This document shows positions 24,125 through 35,691 of a stretch of 64,000 bases of DNA, in pieces. Position 1 is the first letter of the stretch. Each line of letters starts with the position of its first letter. Under the pieces are notes generated by a model. That model ran no database searches. It was given only the letters and a program-made list of their open reading frames with translations, and was not told where the DNA came from. The stretch comes from Smallanthus sonchifolius (Eukaryota > Streptophyta > Magnoliopsida > Asterales > Asteraceae), in contig CM042023.1 in NCBI GenBank assembly GCA_023525975.1, positions 14,024,501-14,088,500 of the forward strand, in the 5' to 3' direction. The position numbers were made by a program, and so were the translations under genes.

Positions 24125-24235
24125 AGTAGCCCCGGGGTGGGGGGGGTTGGAGAGGCGGGATTCGATTCCGCGTCTCACAGGTTAGAAAACAGCGCGCGCA
24201 CCAACTGGGCTAGCGCCCACATTCGTTTAGCGTCT
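24125..24235 (-). repeat. tRNA-related repeat remnant
   Basis: On the minus strand there is TAGCCCAGTTGGTGCG (A-box-like) and about 45 bases later GGAATCGAATCCCG (B-box-like). A complete cloverleaf was not convincing, so this looks like a SINE head or tRNA-derived fragment rather than a working tRNA gene. Confidence 0.4.
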
Positions 24236-25009
24236 GAATCAAATTGTATTTGTATAAAAACTCAACAGGTTGTCATGTTGCAACTAAAGCTTTAACGATT
24301 TTATATATAGAGCATGTAACGATTCAAGTTCCAATTAAGTTCACTTTGAATAAATTGTTAAAAAATTAGTTGTAAAAATGATTTTTCACTAAAATTTTGA
24401 ACACAAATAATAATGTTATTATATTTGAGTTATATAATTAGTTATTCATGGGTTTACATCCTCCAGAACAAGCTAAAATATGTCAAAATTTAAGCTAATA
24501 TGAATGAGAAATCAATACTTAAATTAGTGAGTTTGATATAAAACTTGAAATGAAAAAATGATTAGAACTTGTCATAGATGGGTTAACAAACCTTCGAGTA
24601 GTATATAATTGGGAGTTTTCCTTCGATATTACTTCCTTAGCAATAAAGAATAATTGGGAGCCAAAAGGGCATGCGCCCGCCGTGAGCGATGGACGTGGTG
24701 TGGCGTTTTGATGGCGTATTTTACATTTCGCATCACTTCAAGCCGCCTTTATATTTTTGAATGTTGGTTCAACAGTAGTAGGATGAACTTGCTATCGATG
24801 AGTTCCTATTGATGGGTTTAGTTCGTGCTAATGGCGCTCAGTAGCAGTAGGAAGTTTCCTACTGCTCGGTTACCGTTGATGGGCACCAGCTTAGTTGTTG
24901 CTACTTTCCTTACTGCTTGCGGATTTCTATGAAACGCCCAAAACCGGGTACATCTCATAGTTGGCATACAACATAGCAAACATAGTTCTTAAAATAGAAA
25001 ATCAGAATC

Positions 25010-25152
25010 TAATACAGCGGAAGTCTCGACTCAAACATTTAAATTCATAACAATAAATAAAACATTGTTCAAACATAAACTGTCGGTAAGGAAATGTCAG
25101 TCTTCAGTAATGCAGCCCCGCAGTCCATGCTATCCAGCCCTCGCGACTCCTT
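25010..25152. repeat. 140-bp direct repeat, copy 1
   Basis: This starts CTAATACAGCGGAAGTCTCG and runs through AACTGTCGGTAAGGAAATG to CAGCCCTCG. It recurs with few differences at 25974-26113. It is probably a fragment of an LTR retrotransposon untranslated region. Confidence 0.7.
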
Positions 25153-25973
25153 TACTCACTCTTTTCTTTTACCATCACTACCTGTCATGCATACTAAAAA
25201 ATCAACTAACGTTGGTGAGTTCTATCTTTACTTTAAACTGTAAACTAGTCAGCTAAGATTGGCTAAGTTGATGGTGGTGGTGGTTCGGGTGTAGCCGAGA
25301 GGAAGAGAGGAGAGGGTGTGGTGGTGGTGTGGGTTGTGGTGGTGGTTTGCATGGCTTTATATGGCCACCCACATTGGGTAATACACATAAGACAGTGTCC
25401 ATGGGAGACAATGGGATATGCTGCCATTGGAGGTGACACCTCTTAGTGTCTTGGCTAGAGGGAACAAGGGCTAGATCAAAGGGGAGGACCCCTTGAGGTG
25501 TTTCGGTCGAGAGAAGGGAGACGAGGGGCGGGATAGGGGGTAGGGTAGAGAGTGTAGTGTTAGGTGTCACCCGCTAGTCCAAGTTCGGTATAATACCCGC
25601 GTGGTATCGGTTTTTAAAAGTCGTTATGTGTCGGTACGGGTCGGGTATATATATAAAAAAATATAAGTTTAATAGTTTTGCCATAATACGTGTTCGTGTA
25701 AAACGTTTAGAATTAGTTTCCATATAGTTGGGTATTCTCTAATATTAAAATAAAGATAATGTTTTCGAAGGGTTTATTTTATTAAAGTTTATCACCAACA
25801 CGTACGAGTATCGTTGTGTCTCAGAAATTTCTAAAATTTCCTTCATGTGTTGCATAGGGGGTGGACTCTGCTAGACCCGGTTAGACCTAATTAAATAATA
25901 TTAAGTCTAATATGCAATGTCTCGTGTAATTATATTTAAATAATTATTCGGTAAATTACCGGTTGTCACACTA

Positions 25974-26113
25974 ATACAGCGGAAGTCTCGACTCAAACAT
26001 TCAAACTCATAAACAATAAATAAAACATTGTTCAAACATAAACTGTCGGTAAGGAAATGTCAGTGTTCAGTAATGCAGCCTGACAGTCCATGTTATCCTG
26101 CCCTCGTGGCTTC
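25974..26113. repeat. 140-bp direct repeat, copy 2
   Basis: This is a same-orientation copy of 25010-25152. The 820 bases between them include a GGTGG-rich stretch at about 25265-25345 and no credible gene. Confidence 0.7.
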
Positions 26114-26219
26114 TAAGTACAAAAAATGCATTGAAAGTATCATGCCAGCCCAAAACCATTGAATTAATGATTAGATAAACCTTAATTCAATCCTCATTAC
26201 TAACCCAGTGAAACCACAC

Positions 26220-26420
26220 AGTTTCGTTTTCCTAAGAGGTCAGCGAAACTGTCAGTGTCGCTTACTATGCTAAGCGAAACTATAGTTTCAGCGAAACTAT
26301 TCTATGTTAGGCAAAACTATCCTTTTTAAGCAAAACTGTTCCTTTAGGCGACACTATGACTCAGGCGATACTGTGACACTAGGCGAAACTATATCAGTTT
26401 TGACTGATAGTGTCGTGTCG
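26220..26420. repeat. Degenerate minisatellite with GCGAAACTAT core
   Basis: About nine imperfect units carry a core like AGGCGAAACTAT (variants AGCGAAACTGT, GGCAAAACTAT, GGCGACACTAT, GGCGATACTGT) at 18-27 base spacing. The open frame across it is a by-product of the repeat. Confidence 0.65.
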
Positions 26421-26688
26421 CCAAGTCGTCTTCTTCCCCGAGAGTTAGGGTTTTGCATGAAAATGATGGTTTTCTCTTCAACCGATCAAGACTCGAACTT
26501 TTTACGTTTAAAATGTTCATTATACCCTCGTGAGTCCAGATCTATAATCGGTTTAAAAAATGGTACGTAAAAACCCCACCTTTTTTCAAAACAAACCCGA
26601 AAACCTACCATACATAAAACTCAGGTTTGAACGGGGTACGTACCTGTTTCGAGCCCAACTCCTCGATCCTTAGATACTGTTGATGATG

Positions 26689-26801
26689 GTGAGTATCCCA
26701 AATACATGGCTTAAAGCAAACTATAAGAAACTATGCGTAAGATCTAGCTTTCATATTGGTGAGTATCCTAAATACATGGCTTAAAGCAAACTATAAGAAA
26801 A
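26689..26801. repeat. 45-bp direct duplication
   Basis: GGTGAGTATCC through AAATACATGGCTTAAAGC and CTATAAGAAA occurs at about 26689-26732 and again at about 26758-26801 with one base changed. Confidence 0.8.
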
Positions 26802-26899
26802 TCTATGCATCATTGAGGCAAACATAGTTTATGACATGTTGTTGAGATAATAGTGATTGTATACTAGTATCATTTATCTTGTTGGTGATGAATGTGTTC

Positions 26900-28440
26900 A
26901 CCGAAGTGACTCTGACTAAAACTCACGATGAAGTCTTTATGAGTCAGTGGTGAAGCTTTAAAAATCAAAGGCAAACAAGTTATGATCTTAAACTGAATGA
27001 TGAAGTTATGGATGTGTGTGTAAAAAACTATAACATATGTATGAGACTTTCCTACATAGCATTGGTGTTTGGACGTGAACACGTCTTAAGAAATGATTTT
27101 GTCTAAATCAAGGAATCGATATTGGCTTCTCGAGTTCCTTTTACGAAGAGAGAGTAGGAAATCAACAAAACTAAAATTTCTAGTTATTTTAAAAAGAGAA
27201 TTGAAAGGTAGAAGAGAGGAAATTTGGCATCATTATCTCTCCAAAACTTTCCAACAAAATACGGGAGGAATTGGAGAGAAAATGAAAGTTTTATTTTTTA
27301 TTTTTAACTAATGATAGAAATACCCAACCTAAGCGAACATGTATCATTGTGAAGTTATTTTTATTAATTTTTCTTTCATTATTCTCCCAATATCACCACA
27401 AAAAACATAGAAAATACAAAATATTTTTTTAACTTTTCTTACATGTATCATTGTATGAAAACAATTTTTTTTTCAGTGTTAAAAATAATCTACCGAGATT
27501 TTGAGTTCCTGTTTATGTTTTGTATAAACTTCGTTAAAAATTTGGGCTCTTTAGCTTGATTCTAACCTCGGTTAAACCTGAAAATTGTTATCTAACCGTC
27601 CTGTTAGGATTAGTAAAATTGCTATTGAACCGTCTTGGTTTGTAAAGAAAATAAGTAAAAAAATATAATATTATACAACTAATGAGAAAACTTTAAAACT
27701 ATGTAACATTGTGACTTGTTATTTATTTTGTTATATTAGTAGGATTAAATGAACAATCTAATCATGTTTTTACTAGATGATTTCTAAATGCATGAACTAT
27801 CAGAGCGATCATTCTCTGTTACTTGTCATACTTTACTAAAAAAAATCATATTAAAACTTGTTATTTTTCACCCTGAAAAAAGCATTCTTTTAAAAAAAGT
27901 AAAAAAAAAAGATTAAAAACACATTCTTTAAAAAAAAATAAAATGTTTTTGAAAAATAGATAAACATCTTCCGTAAAAAAATTTAAAAGATAAATTAAAA
28001 AAAAAATTAAAATAAATATTTTTGAAAAATAAAAATTCTATAAAAAAAGTTAAAAACGTTTTTTAAAAACAAATAGATAACTTTTTTTATATAAGAAAAA
28101 AACTTTTGTAAAAAATAAAAAAAAACTTTCTTCAAAATCATTTTTATAAAATAAAAAATTGATTTTATAAAATATATCTAAAAACATTTTTTATGAAATA
28201 AAAAAATGTTTTTATAAAATATATTAAAAACTGTTGTTAAAAAATAGATCAAAAACGTTTTATAAAATACCTTAAAATTCGTTTTTATAAAATAATTTTT
28301 TTTAAAAGTAAAAAAAAAACGCTTTTACAAACGATGAAAAAAGAAACGTTTTTTTTTACATAAAGAAAAGTATTTTTTCAAAACTTAAAAATTATATATG
28401 AAAAAAATTAATATATTAAATAACTCTATGTTAAAATAGT
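26900..28440. other. Non-coding AT-rich region, no gene seen
   Basis: No supported gene. From about 27850 to 28400 there is a long array of A-tracts and T-tracts around AAACGTTTT-like cores, comparable to 3540-3800. Confidence 0.5.
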
Positions 28441-28691
28441 TTAGAGTAAATTACACAGATTATTCTTTAATTATACTAAAAATTACACTCTCTATCCTTT
28501 TCTTCAATAAGTACACCACATGTTCTTTTATTACATATTTTTACACACCTATGTCCTTTACACTAACTGATGTTAAGTTTTTCTGTTAAGTCTAGACATG
28601 TGCATTGCATATGAGGATATAATGATTATTTTACCCACAAAAAAATAAGGGGACTACTAATGGCACACGGGAATTGCTATGTGGACTTGGC

Positions 28692-28968
28692 CATATACGC
28701 ATCGTATAGGGCAATACGATGCATATAGCCCTTCACAATTTCCCATGCCCGACATCCTCGTACAACCTGGTCATTCCAACACTATACGCATCGTATAGTT
28801 CAATACGATGCGTATAGCGTACGAGGTACTTTCTGCAACTAGACAACATCTCATCGCTATACGCCACGTATAGATCTATACGGAGCGTATAGCGATGTGA
28901 TGGTTGACTAGTTGCAGAAAGTACCTCGTACGCTATACACATCGTATTGAACTATACGATGCGTATAC
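28692..28968. repeat. 5' subterminal palindrome array of copy B
   Basis: Pairs lie at 28692-28728 and 28792-28827, the central pair at 28857-28892, and one near 28932-28968. The block 28792-28968 forms an imperfect large palindrome around 28874/28875, equivalent to 12960-13135 in copy A. Another pair follows at about 28996-29031. Confidence 0.8.
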
Positions 28969-29121
28969 GAGGTTTGACCAGGTTTGACCCGAATCCTATA
29001 CGCACCGTATTGCCCTATACGATGCGTATAGGGCCCAAATTTTGTGTATTTAACCATGCAAAATTCTCATTCGAACGTATCGTTCAAAAAAATTTCAAAC
29101 AATCTCTCAAAAATTATAAAC

Positions 29122-32100
29122 ATGTCTTGGTGGTGGGATGGTAACTACGGTTTTCAGGTATATTCTAACGAGTCGCTGGAAAACAACCCGCAAAGTTCTG
29201 GAGTTCAAGAGGTGAACTGGGAGGAGGTCTCGTCCGACGTTTATTCTAATCAACGGGTAAGGCTTCTAGATTTGAAGGAGCCACTGAGCAATCCCGAGTT
29301 CGTATACGGTGAACCGTCTTACCTTACACAACCCACGAATGACTACGTAAACGGTGAAGTCTCCTCCCGGACACAACAAACTAACAACTTCGTGTGCGGT
29401 GAAGTCTCTTACCCGACACAACAAACCGACGACTCCAAAGACGAAGAACAAAACCATCAAAATGTGTCGTATAAAACTGAACAGAATTTTCAGTCTCGTG
29501 AACAGTTGATGGATTGGGCTATGCGGAGAGGACGTGAGAATGGTTACGTCCTTGTCACCCGACGATCGAGGAGAAAAGGCGACGATCCGACGGAACCGTT
29601 TATCAAGGTGTGGCTTGTGTGTGACCGTCACGGCGAACGTGCGTCTACTGCCACGGTTAGACGTGCCGGTAGCAAGAAAATAGGTTGTCCCTTTAAATTG
29701 GAAGGAGAGTATCAAGAAAATACTGGTGATTGGAAATTAACGGTAAAGGATGACAGTCATAACCACGATCCTAGTCAACATCTTGTGGCGCACTCGTTTG
29801 CAAGGAGACTGTCTCAGTCGGAACAACTTTTGGTGGGGAAGTTGTATTCGCAAAACATGTTGCCACGAAACATTCTGGCAACTATAAGGGAACAAAACCC
29901 AGAGAGTAGTTGCATTAAAAAGGACATTTATAATGCGATACAAAAGATAAAAAACGAAACAAGAGTCGGTGAAACTCCAATACAGATTCTGGAAAACCTG
30001 TTTTCTTCTAAAAAATACGTCTACTATACTCGAGAAGATCCTGTCACAAATAGTGTGGAGGAGATATTCTTTGTTCATCCGAAATCGTACGAGATGTGGC
30101 GTGCATTCCCGCACGTGTTGATGATCGACGCGACCTACAAAACAAACATGTATAAACTTCCATTTGTCCAAGTGGTCGGTGTGACCTCCACACACCAGTC
30201 GTTTTGCGTCGCTCATGCATTTATATAAAAAGAACGGGAGGAAAACTTTGTTTGGGTGCTACTTCAAATAAAAGCAATGTTGCAAAAGTGTATGGAGCCG
30301 CGTGTGATAGTAACAGACAGGGACAAAGCTCTAATGAACGCGTGTGATAAAATATTTCCGGGCTATTCCAAGAACCTATGTCGGTGGCACATACACGAGA
30401 ATATCGCAAAACATTGCAGGGCATCATTTACAGACGAAGACTGGAAAAATTTTAAGTATTCATGGTCGGTATTATGTGAGTCTCCCACGCCAGATATATA
30501 CCAGTACAACTTCAACCGGCTTTACGAACGTCTGTATGCAGCCAAACTAGGAAGTAAGTTTTAAATATTAAATATTTAATATTTTCAGTATTTAAATATT
30601 TATTCAATATTAAATATTTTCCAGGAGTTATAGATTATGTGACTAAAAATTGGCTGGACCCGTATAAAGAAAAGTTTGTATCCGCGTGGTCCAACAGAAA
30701 CCTCAATTTTGGTCAACATACAACGAACCGAGTCGAGAGTCAGCATTCGCTCTTAAAGAGCTATCTTAGAAACGCTAACAGCTCGCTAGATAGACTTGTT
30801 GGGTTTGTTGATGAAATTGTATCAGATCAGTATTATCAGTTACAGTGTGGGTTTGGAACAAGCCTCATAAGGAAAATGGACAGCCACATAACTATTGAAT
30901 TGTTTAATAACCTGCACGGTAAAGTTTCACATAGAGCTCTATATTTGATAGAAAACGAGTGGTACAAGTTATCAAATATACGGAAACAAAATGCAACGTG
31001 TGAGTGCCAACTTTTCAGTAGTTGTGGGTTGCCGTGTGCTTGTCGTCTGGCAAATATCGAAGATACAGGTAAACTGTTCTGACTATTTAGTAGTTGTGGG
31101 TTTCCGTGTGCTTTTCAAAATGTTCTGACTATTTCGTTTAAAATACAGGTGGCATAATCCCTCTAGATGCGGTGGACGTCTTCTGGAGGAAACTTGATTT
31201 AAAACCGTCGTTTGTCGATGATGAAAATGTAGACGTGGATAAGGTACTGGGTTAAGTGAGAAACAAAATTATGTCACAACCCGATCAGGTCAAAAGAAGT
31301 ATGCTGTCGAGAATCGCAGGGGTTGTCTTTCCGAGCAAAAGTAACAAGAAAGCGCCTATGGTACAAGAAGATACTCGCGGTCGTCCAACTTTGAAAAAGC
31401 AACAACAAAGGAAACAGGATGTCGCGAGAAACAACTCATTCACAGGATCCCAACAAAGCAAATGTGACCATGCGAGACACAGCTCATATATTGCGTCACA
31501 AGAGTCTATACAAGCGAGTTCGGTCTTTCAACACCGTCGTTTAACGAAGGGTAAAGGAAAGCAACCACAAGATGATAACGCCCATCTTGGGTTTCCATTG
31601 ATTACGGGGAAAGATGCGGTTAACAATATAAAATGTTTTAAGGATTTGATACCGTCTTTATTTTATCCATACATTTCACATATACAGGATGTAAATCCCG
31701 ACAGTAACTGTGGTTTTCGATCGGTAGCTTTGGGCTTAGGGTTAAATGAAAACCGGTGGCTCTTTATCCGACAACAACTTCTAAATGAGATGGACAATAA
31801 AGATGAATGGTGGAGAACTGTTTTTGACAGAGTCGCCTTTCAAGAGTATGATAGGCTACGTCACACAATAGATTGTCAGGATGTGAAAGCCGCACAGTTA
31901 GTCGTTGGATGTCGATGCCATACACAGGACTCCTAATTGCTCAAAGATTTGGGGTGATTGTTCATCTTTTAAGCATCAACGGTAATCAAACATTTTTTCC
32001 ATTGTGGTTTGGTCTTAACGTTCACGCTCAACATCAAGTCGTATCGTTAGTTCACGTCAAAAATGCTCATTTCATCCACGTCAAGTTAGACGAAGAATTT

Positions 32101-32232
32101 CCGATTCCTACGCCGAATGCACTTTGGAATTTGCACCGAAATGATGATGCAGCAAAATGGGAAAATATATACAATGATCGTATTGAACGATTTAAGAAAA
32201 TAATGGCTACTAATAGATCTAGATTTCCATAA
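29122..32232 (+). pseudogene. MULE transposase with OTU protease domain, copy B, disrupted
   Basis: The product starts MSWWWDGNYGF as in copy A. It has a FAR1-type domain (VCDRHG, GCPFKL, SHNHDPS), the DDE core with MIDATYKT and VTDRDKAL, CRWH, and then the part missing in A, including NRVESQHSLLKSY, which probably carries the third catalytic acid. A SWIM-like CECQLFSSCGLPCAC motif and an OTU domain follow. The OTU motif reads DSNCGFRS where copy A has DGNCGFRS. Introns are 30554-30624 and 31069-31148; the first intron of copy A is absent. Damage comprises stops at 30226 and 31253 and a one-base deletion near 31893 inside the OTU domain. The stop at 31253 is a Gln codon in A. Confidence 0.85.
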
Positions 32233-32405
32233 TATTTCACGAATCTCGGATGATATTTGTTTAAAATTGTATTGTAACTATTTTTGAATTAATTTTATGG
32301 TCATTTTAAATATTTTTATTTAATTATAACTAATTATAATTAAACTACTAATACGTGTGATTAATTTTAATTAAATATAATTATAATTAATTTTTATTCA
32401 ATATC

Positions 32406-33060
32406 CTATACGCCACGTATAGTCCAATACGTGGCGTATAGATATAAATCAGAGGGAATTCAAAATTTTCAAATATATTTAAAGACTATACGACACGTAT
32501 TGATCAATACGTGGCGTATAGAATACCAAAGGTTGGGGGAGATACGACACGTATTGATCTATACGTGGCGTATAGACTTTTGTTATATCAGTTTTTACCC
32601 TCGTACTGTACCAAACGAACCAAACAAACAAACACAAAGCCATACGCGACCCGCTTATAAAACGCTCGTTGATTTGGATTGTGGCCTCAAAAAAACTTTG
32701 TAAAGGTACGTGTCTCAACCCACGATCATTAATGTTAGGTTTTTATTGAATATTAGCGGGTAAAACCGGGTAGATTAGCGATTTTTAGGTTTGAACTTAA
32801 GAACTATACGCTACGTATAGTGCCATACGTGGCGTATAGTTCGTCCTAGGAAGACGATGAAGCCATACGCCACGTATAAGTCTATACGCTGCGTATGGCT
32901 TGGTTTACCCGGTCACTTGCCTGCGTATGGTCTGGTTTGGGTCGCGTATGGCTTGGTTTACCCGGCAACTCGTCCGCGTATGGCTTAATTGGCCTGCGTA
33001 TGGCTTATTTTGCCTGGCTACCGCCTATACGCCACGTATAAGCCAATACGTGGCGGATAG
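32406..33060. repeat. Intergenic and leader-intron palindrome array of copy B
   Basis: Pairs lie at 32406-32441, 32486-32521, 32541-32575, 32804-32839, 32862-32898 and 33025-33060, with GCGTATGGCTTG-type repeats at about 32920-33005. The last three pairs lie inside the putative leader intron 32706-33400. Confidence 0.8.
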
Positions 33061-33400
33061 GTTTTTAAAAAATTAATAATTATTATTATTATTTATTAAT
33101 TCAATTAAAAACAATATATTATTATTATTTATTATTTAATATTTAAAATAAAAAAATTTAATTATTATTATTATTATTATTTTTTATTTAAAATTTAAAC
33201 AATATATTATTATTATTATTATTTATTATTTACATTAAAAACAATATATTATTATTATTTATTATTTAAATTAAAAATAATATATTATTATTATTTATTA
33301 TTTAAAATTTAAATAATATTATATTATTATTTAAAATTTAAACGATATATTATTATTTATTATTTAAATTAAAAAATTAAAAACAATTAATTATTATCAG
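32706..33400 (+). other. Probable 5'-leader intron of the second gene, copy B
   Basis: The donor AAAG|GTACGT and acceptor TTATCAG|AT match the positions in copy A. The 3' half is a run of TTATTA and TTTAAATTA repeats (about 33066-33395) that accounts for most of the length difference from copy A. Confidence 0.55.
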
Positions 33401-33402
33401 AT

Positions 33403-34737
33403 ATGGCGGATCATGATAATGATATTGAGATGGATCAGCTAGACGATCTTGCGAACTACCTTTTTCTGGATTTTTCGCCCGATACGGAGGCTTATTCCCG
33501 TTGCCAGAAGCTCCGGGAGGTGCAGATGGGTCCAGGTACGGCGGTGGATTGGGCCCTCCTTGAGGAGGTGTAAGAGGCCGAGCGAGCTAGGGCCATCATC
33601 GGTCAGGACACGCCATGGTCGCGTCTTTTTGGCCTTTCTTTTGCGGAGACATACCGAGAGCTGGTCGTCGAGTTTCTTTCGACGTTCATCTACTCAGAGA
33701 CTGGGCTGCAGCCTCTACCCGGGGAGGCGTCGGATATTGATCCAGATCGTATTTCTTTTTCTATTTTTGGGGTCGTTTACCCTCAGACCCTTCGTCAGTG
33801 GGCCGTCACGACGGGCTTATACTATGAGCCTGAGACGGTCACGCCGCTTTTCACCGAGGCGGTGACGGAGGTGGACAAGGAGGAACTCCTTGTTTTTTGG
33901 GGCTTGATTTCAGATAGTCCTTGGTTGGGTACCAAGGGGAGGGTCTCGGGTATTAGAGACCCTTTGTATAGATATCTGCACCGACTTATTTCGACGTCGA
34001 TCGCACCGCGTCTGAAAAGCCGTGAGTGGTGCACTGATAGAGATCTTTTCTTCCTTTTCTGTCTGCTTACTGGGAGGCGGTGCGACCTGTCCACGAGCAT
34101 GGCGCTTTATTTTGCTTCTACCTATATGCGACAGAAGCGCGGACTTTTATATGGTGGTGCTTTCATCACGCATATCATGCGGTCGGTCATACCATTTGAC
34201 CACCATGAGCTTGCGATGTTACCGCCCATTCCCCCTGTTCGATTAGACCGTCGCACGGCGAGCGGCATGCGCATCACGCACCGATTCCCACAGGGCCTTC
34301 GGTTCGTAGGGGCCGTCCAGGACCAGGTTTGGGTCCCGGTGCCGTTGCCGCAGATGCCTGGACAGGGGGACCCGCCTATGCCTCAGCCGCTACAGGGTAT
34401 GGCGATTGAGGACGAGCCGCCACACGTCGAGCAGGTCCACAAGCATCCGCCACAGCATCCTCGACACGTACGTCGGTCTGTTATGCTGGATAGGGCTACC
34501 CAGGCATTGCTTGATGGCCTTGTTGCCGACTCACGGCGACAGGGTCGTCAACTCGATCGCATGGAGGACCTGATGATGTGGGCGGTTGGACAGCTCGTGA
34601 ATCAGTCACGAGCCGCCGGCATCGAGCCACCCCCACTACCACCGCCACGTCATTATCCGGACGACCCCGTTCAGGGTGAGGGCGGGGCGGGTCAGGGTGA
34701 CGTCGGAGCCGGTCAGGGTGACGGCGGAGCCGGTTAG
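33403..34737 (+). pseudogene. Athila ORF-1-like protein gene, copy B, one stop codon
   Basis: The frame runs 445 codons from MADHDNDIEMDQ to the end, with one internal stop, TAA at 33571 (codon 57, Gln in copy A). Motifs include ETYREL-VVEFLSTF, TLRQWAVTTGLYYEPE, FWGLISDS, RDPLYRYLHRL, STSIAPR, YGGAFITHI, a Pro-rich linker, a helical RMEDLMMWAVGQL segment, and C-terminal GGAGQG repeats. The central part resembles Athila retrotransposon ORF-1 proteins. No LTRs, protease or polymerase accompany it, so it is not a nested retrotransposon. It could be read as nearly intact. Its function is unknown. Confidence 0.75.
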
Positions 34738-34993
34738 GTTTAGGTCTTTTATTTGTATTTTGTTTCTTTCGTTGTTATGTATGTAAAACATTTTGATGTA
34801 TATATTTAATTTTTTAATGTAATGTATATAATTTTAGTTTATTTGTTTGGTTGTAATGTTTAATATTTTGTTTGGTTTGTAATATTTAATATTTTGTTTG
34901 ATTAACAAACTTATATTAATAAAATTATATAAATAAAAATAAAAATAAACAAAATATAAATAAAATAAAAAAATTATAATTAAATAAAAAACA

Positions 34994-35203
34994 TTTATAC
35001 GTGGCGTATAAGTCAATACGCCACGTATAGGATTCTTTAACACCAAATCTTCCAACTTTTGAAGAAAATTATTGTGCCCTGCCACATACGCTGCGTATAG
35101 GGCAATACGAATCGTATGAGACATATACTTCAGACAGAGAATGACACGTGCCATTCTTATGGGACCTATACGTCCTCGTATTGATCTATACGAGGGCGTA
35201 TAG
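34994..35203. repeat. 3' subterminal palindrome array of copy B
   Basis: Three pairs at about 34994-35029, 35084-35119 and 35166-35203 lie between the second gene and the right inverted repeat, matching the three in copy A. Confidence 0.8.
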
Positions 35204-35691
35204 CTCGACGACGGGTCCAATTAGCAATATTCCGTGTATGGTTAGAATTTTCCAAAAACAATTATGTAATTTACTTAAAGATAAACCCCCTCCCTCCCCC
35301 CTCTCTCTCTCTCTCTCTCTCTTTGATATGTGACCACCACCACAAAGCACCTCTCCCTGCAACCTCCACCAACTTCGGCCGCCACCCAAATCCCAATTCA
35401 GATCTGCTTTATGATGACTGAAGACTAAAAGCCACCTTTTTAATAGAAAAGAAATATTGCACGCCCCTACTTTTTAAGTTGAACCTATTGTTTGTTTAAA
35501 GTAAACATGGAAGAAATTTTGCAGTCGGCTGTTTATAAAAAAGTTCAGACCTGAACCAGGGACAAATCCATGCTACCAAGTTCACAATTTTACTTTTACT
35601 AATCACTCATAATAAATATATAAATAATGGGAAGATTCAGGAATTAGGAAGATTCTTCCTGAATCCTTTATGTGTGATTTTGACTTCGACA

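Larger units (their letters stand above)
28649..35253 (+). mobile_element. Mutator-like element, copy B, with OTU transposase and Athila-ORF1-like gene
   Basis: The terminal inverted repeats at 28649-28686 and 35214-35253 match those of copy A, including ACACGG, TTGCTA and TGGAC in the same spacing. The length is 6605 bp. Flanking A-rich bases (AAAAATAA at 28641 and AAAAACAA at 35254) are an imperfect candidate target duplication. The organisation matches copy A but keeps the transposase core that A has lost. Confidence 0.87.

Noticed and set aside
25253..25570. 105-aa minus-strand open frame
   Set aside because: The composition follows the GGTGG-rich repeat, with no domain; it lies between two retroelement-like direct repeats.
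28640..28648. Clean target-site duplication for copy B
   Set aside because: The flanks are A-rich and agree only partly (AAAAATAA versus AAAAACAA), so it is not counted as a firm duplication.
33449..33865. 138-aa open frame overlapping the second gene of copy B
   Set aside because: It is out of frame with the conserved gene, Arg/Ser-rich, and not matched in copy A; a shadow frame of GC-rich coding DNA.
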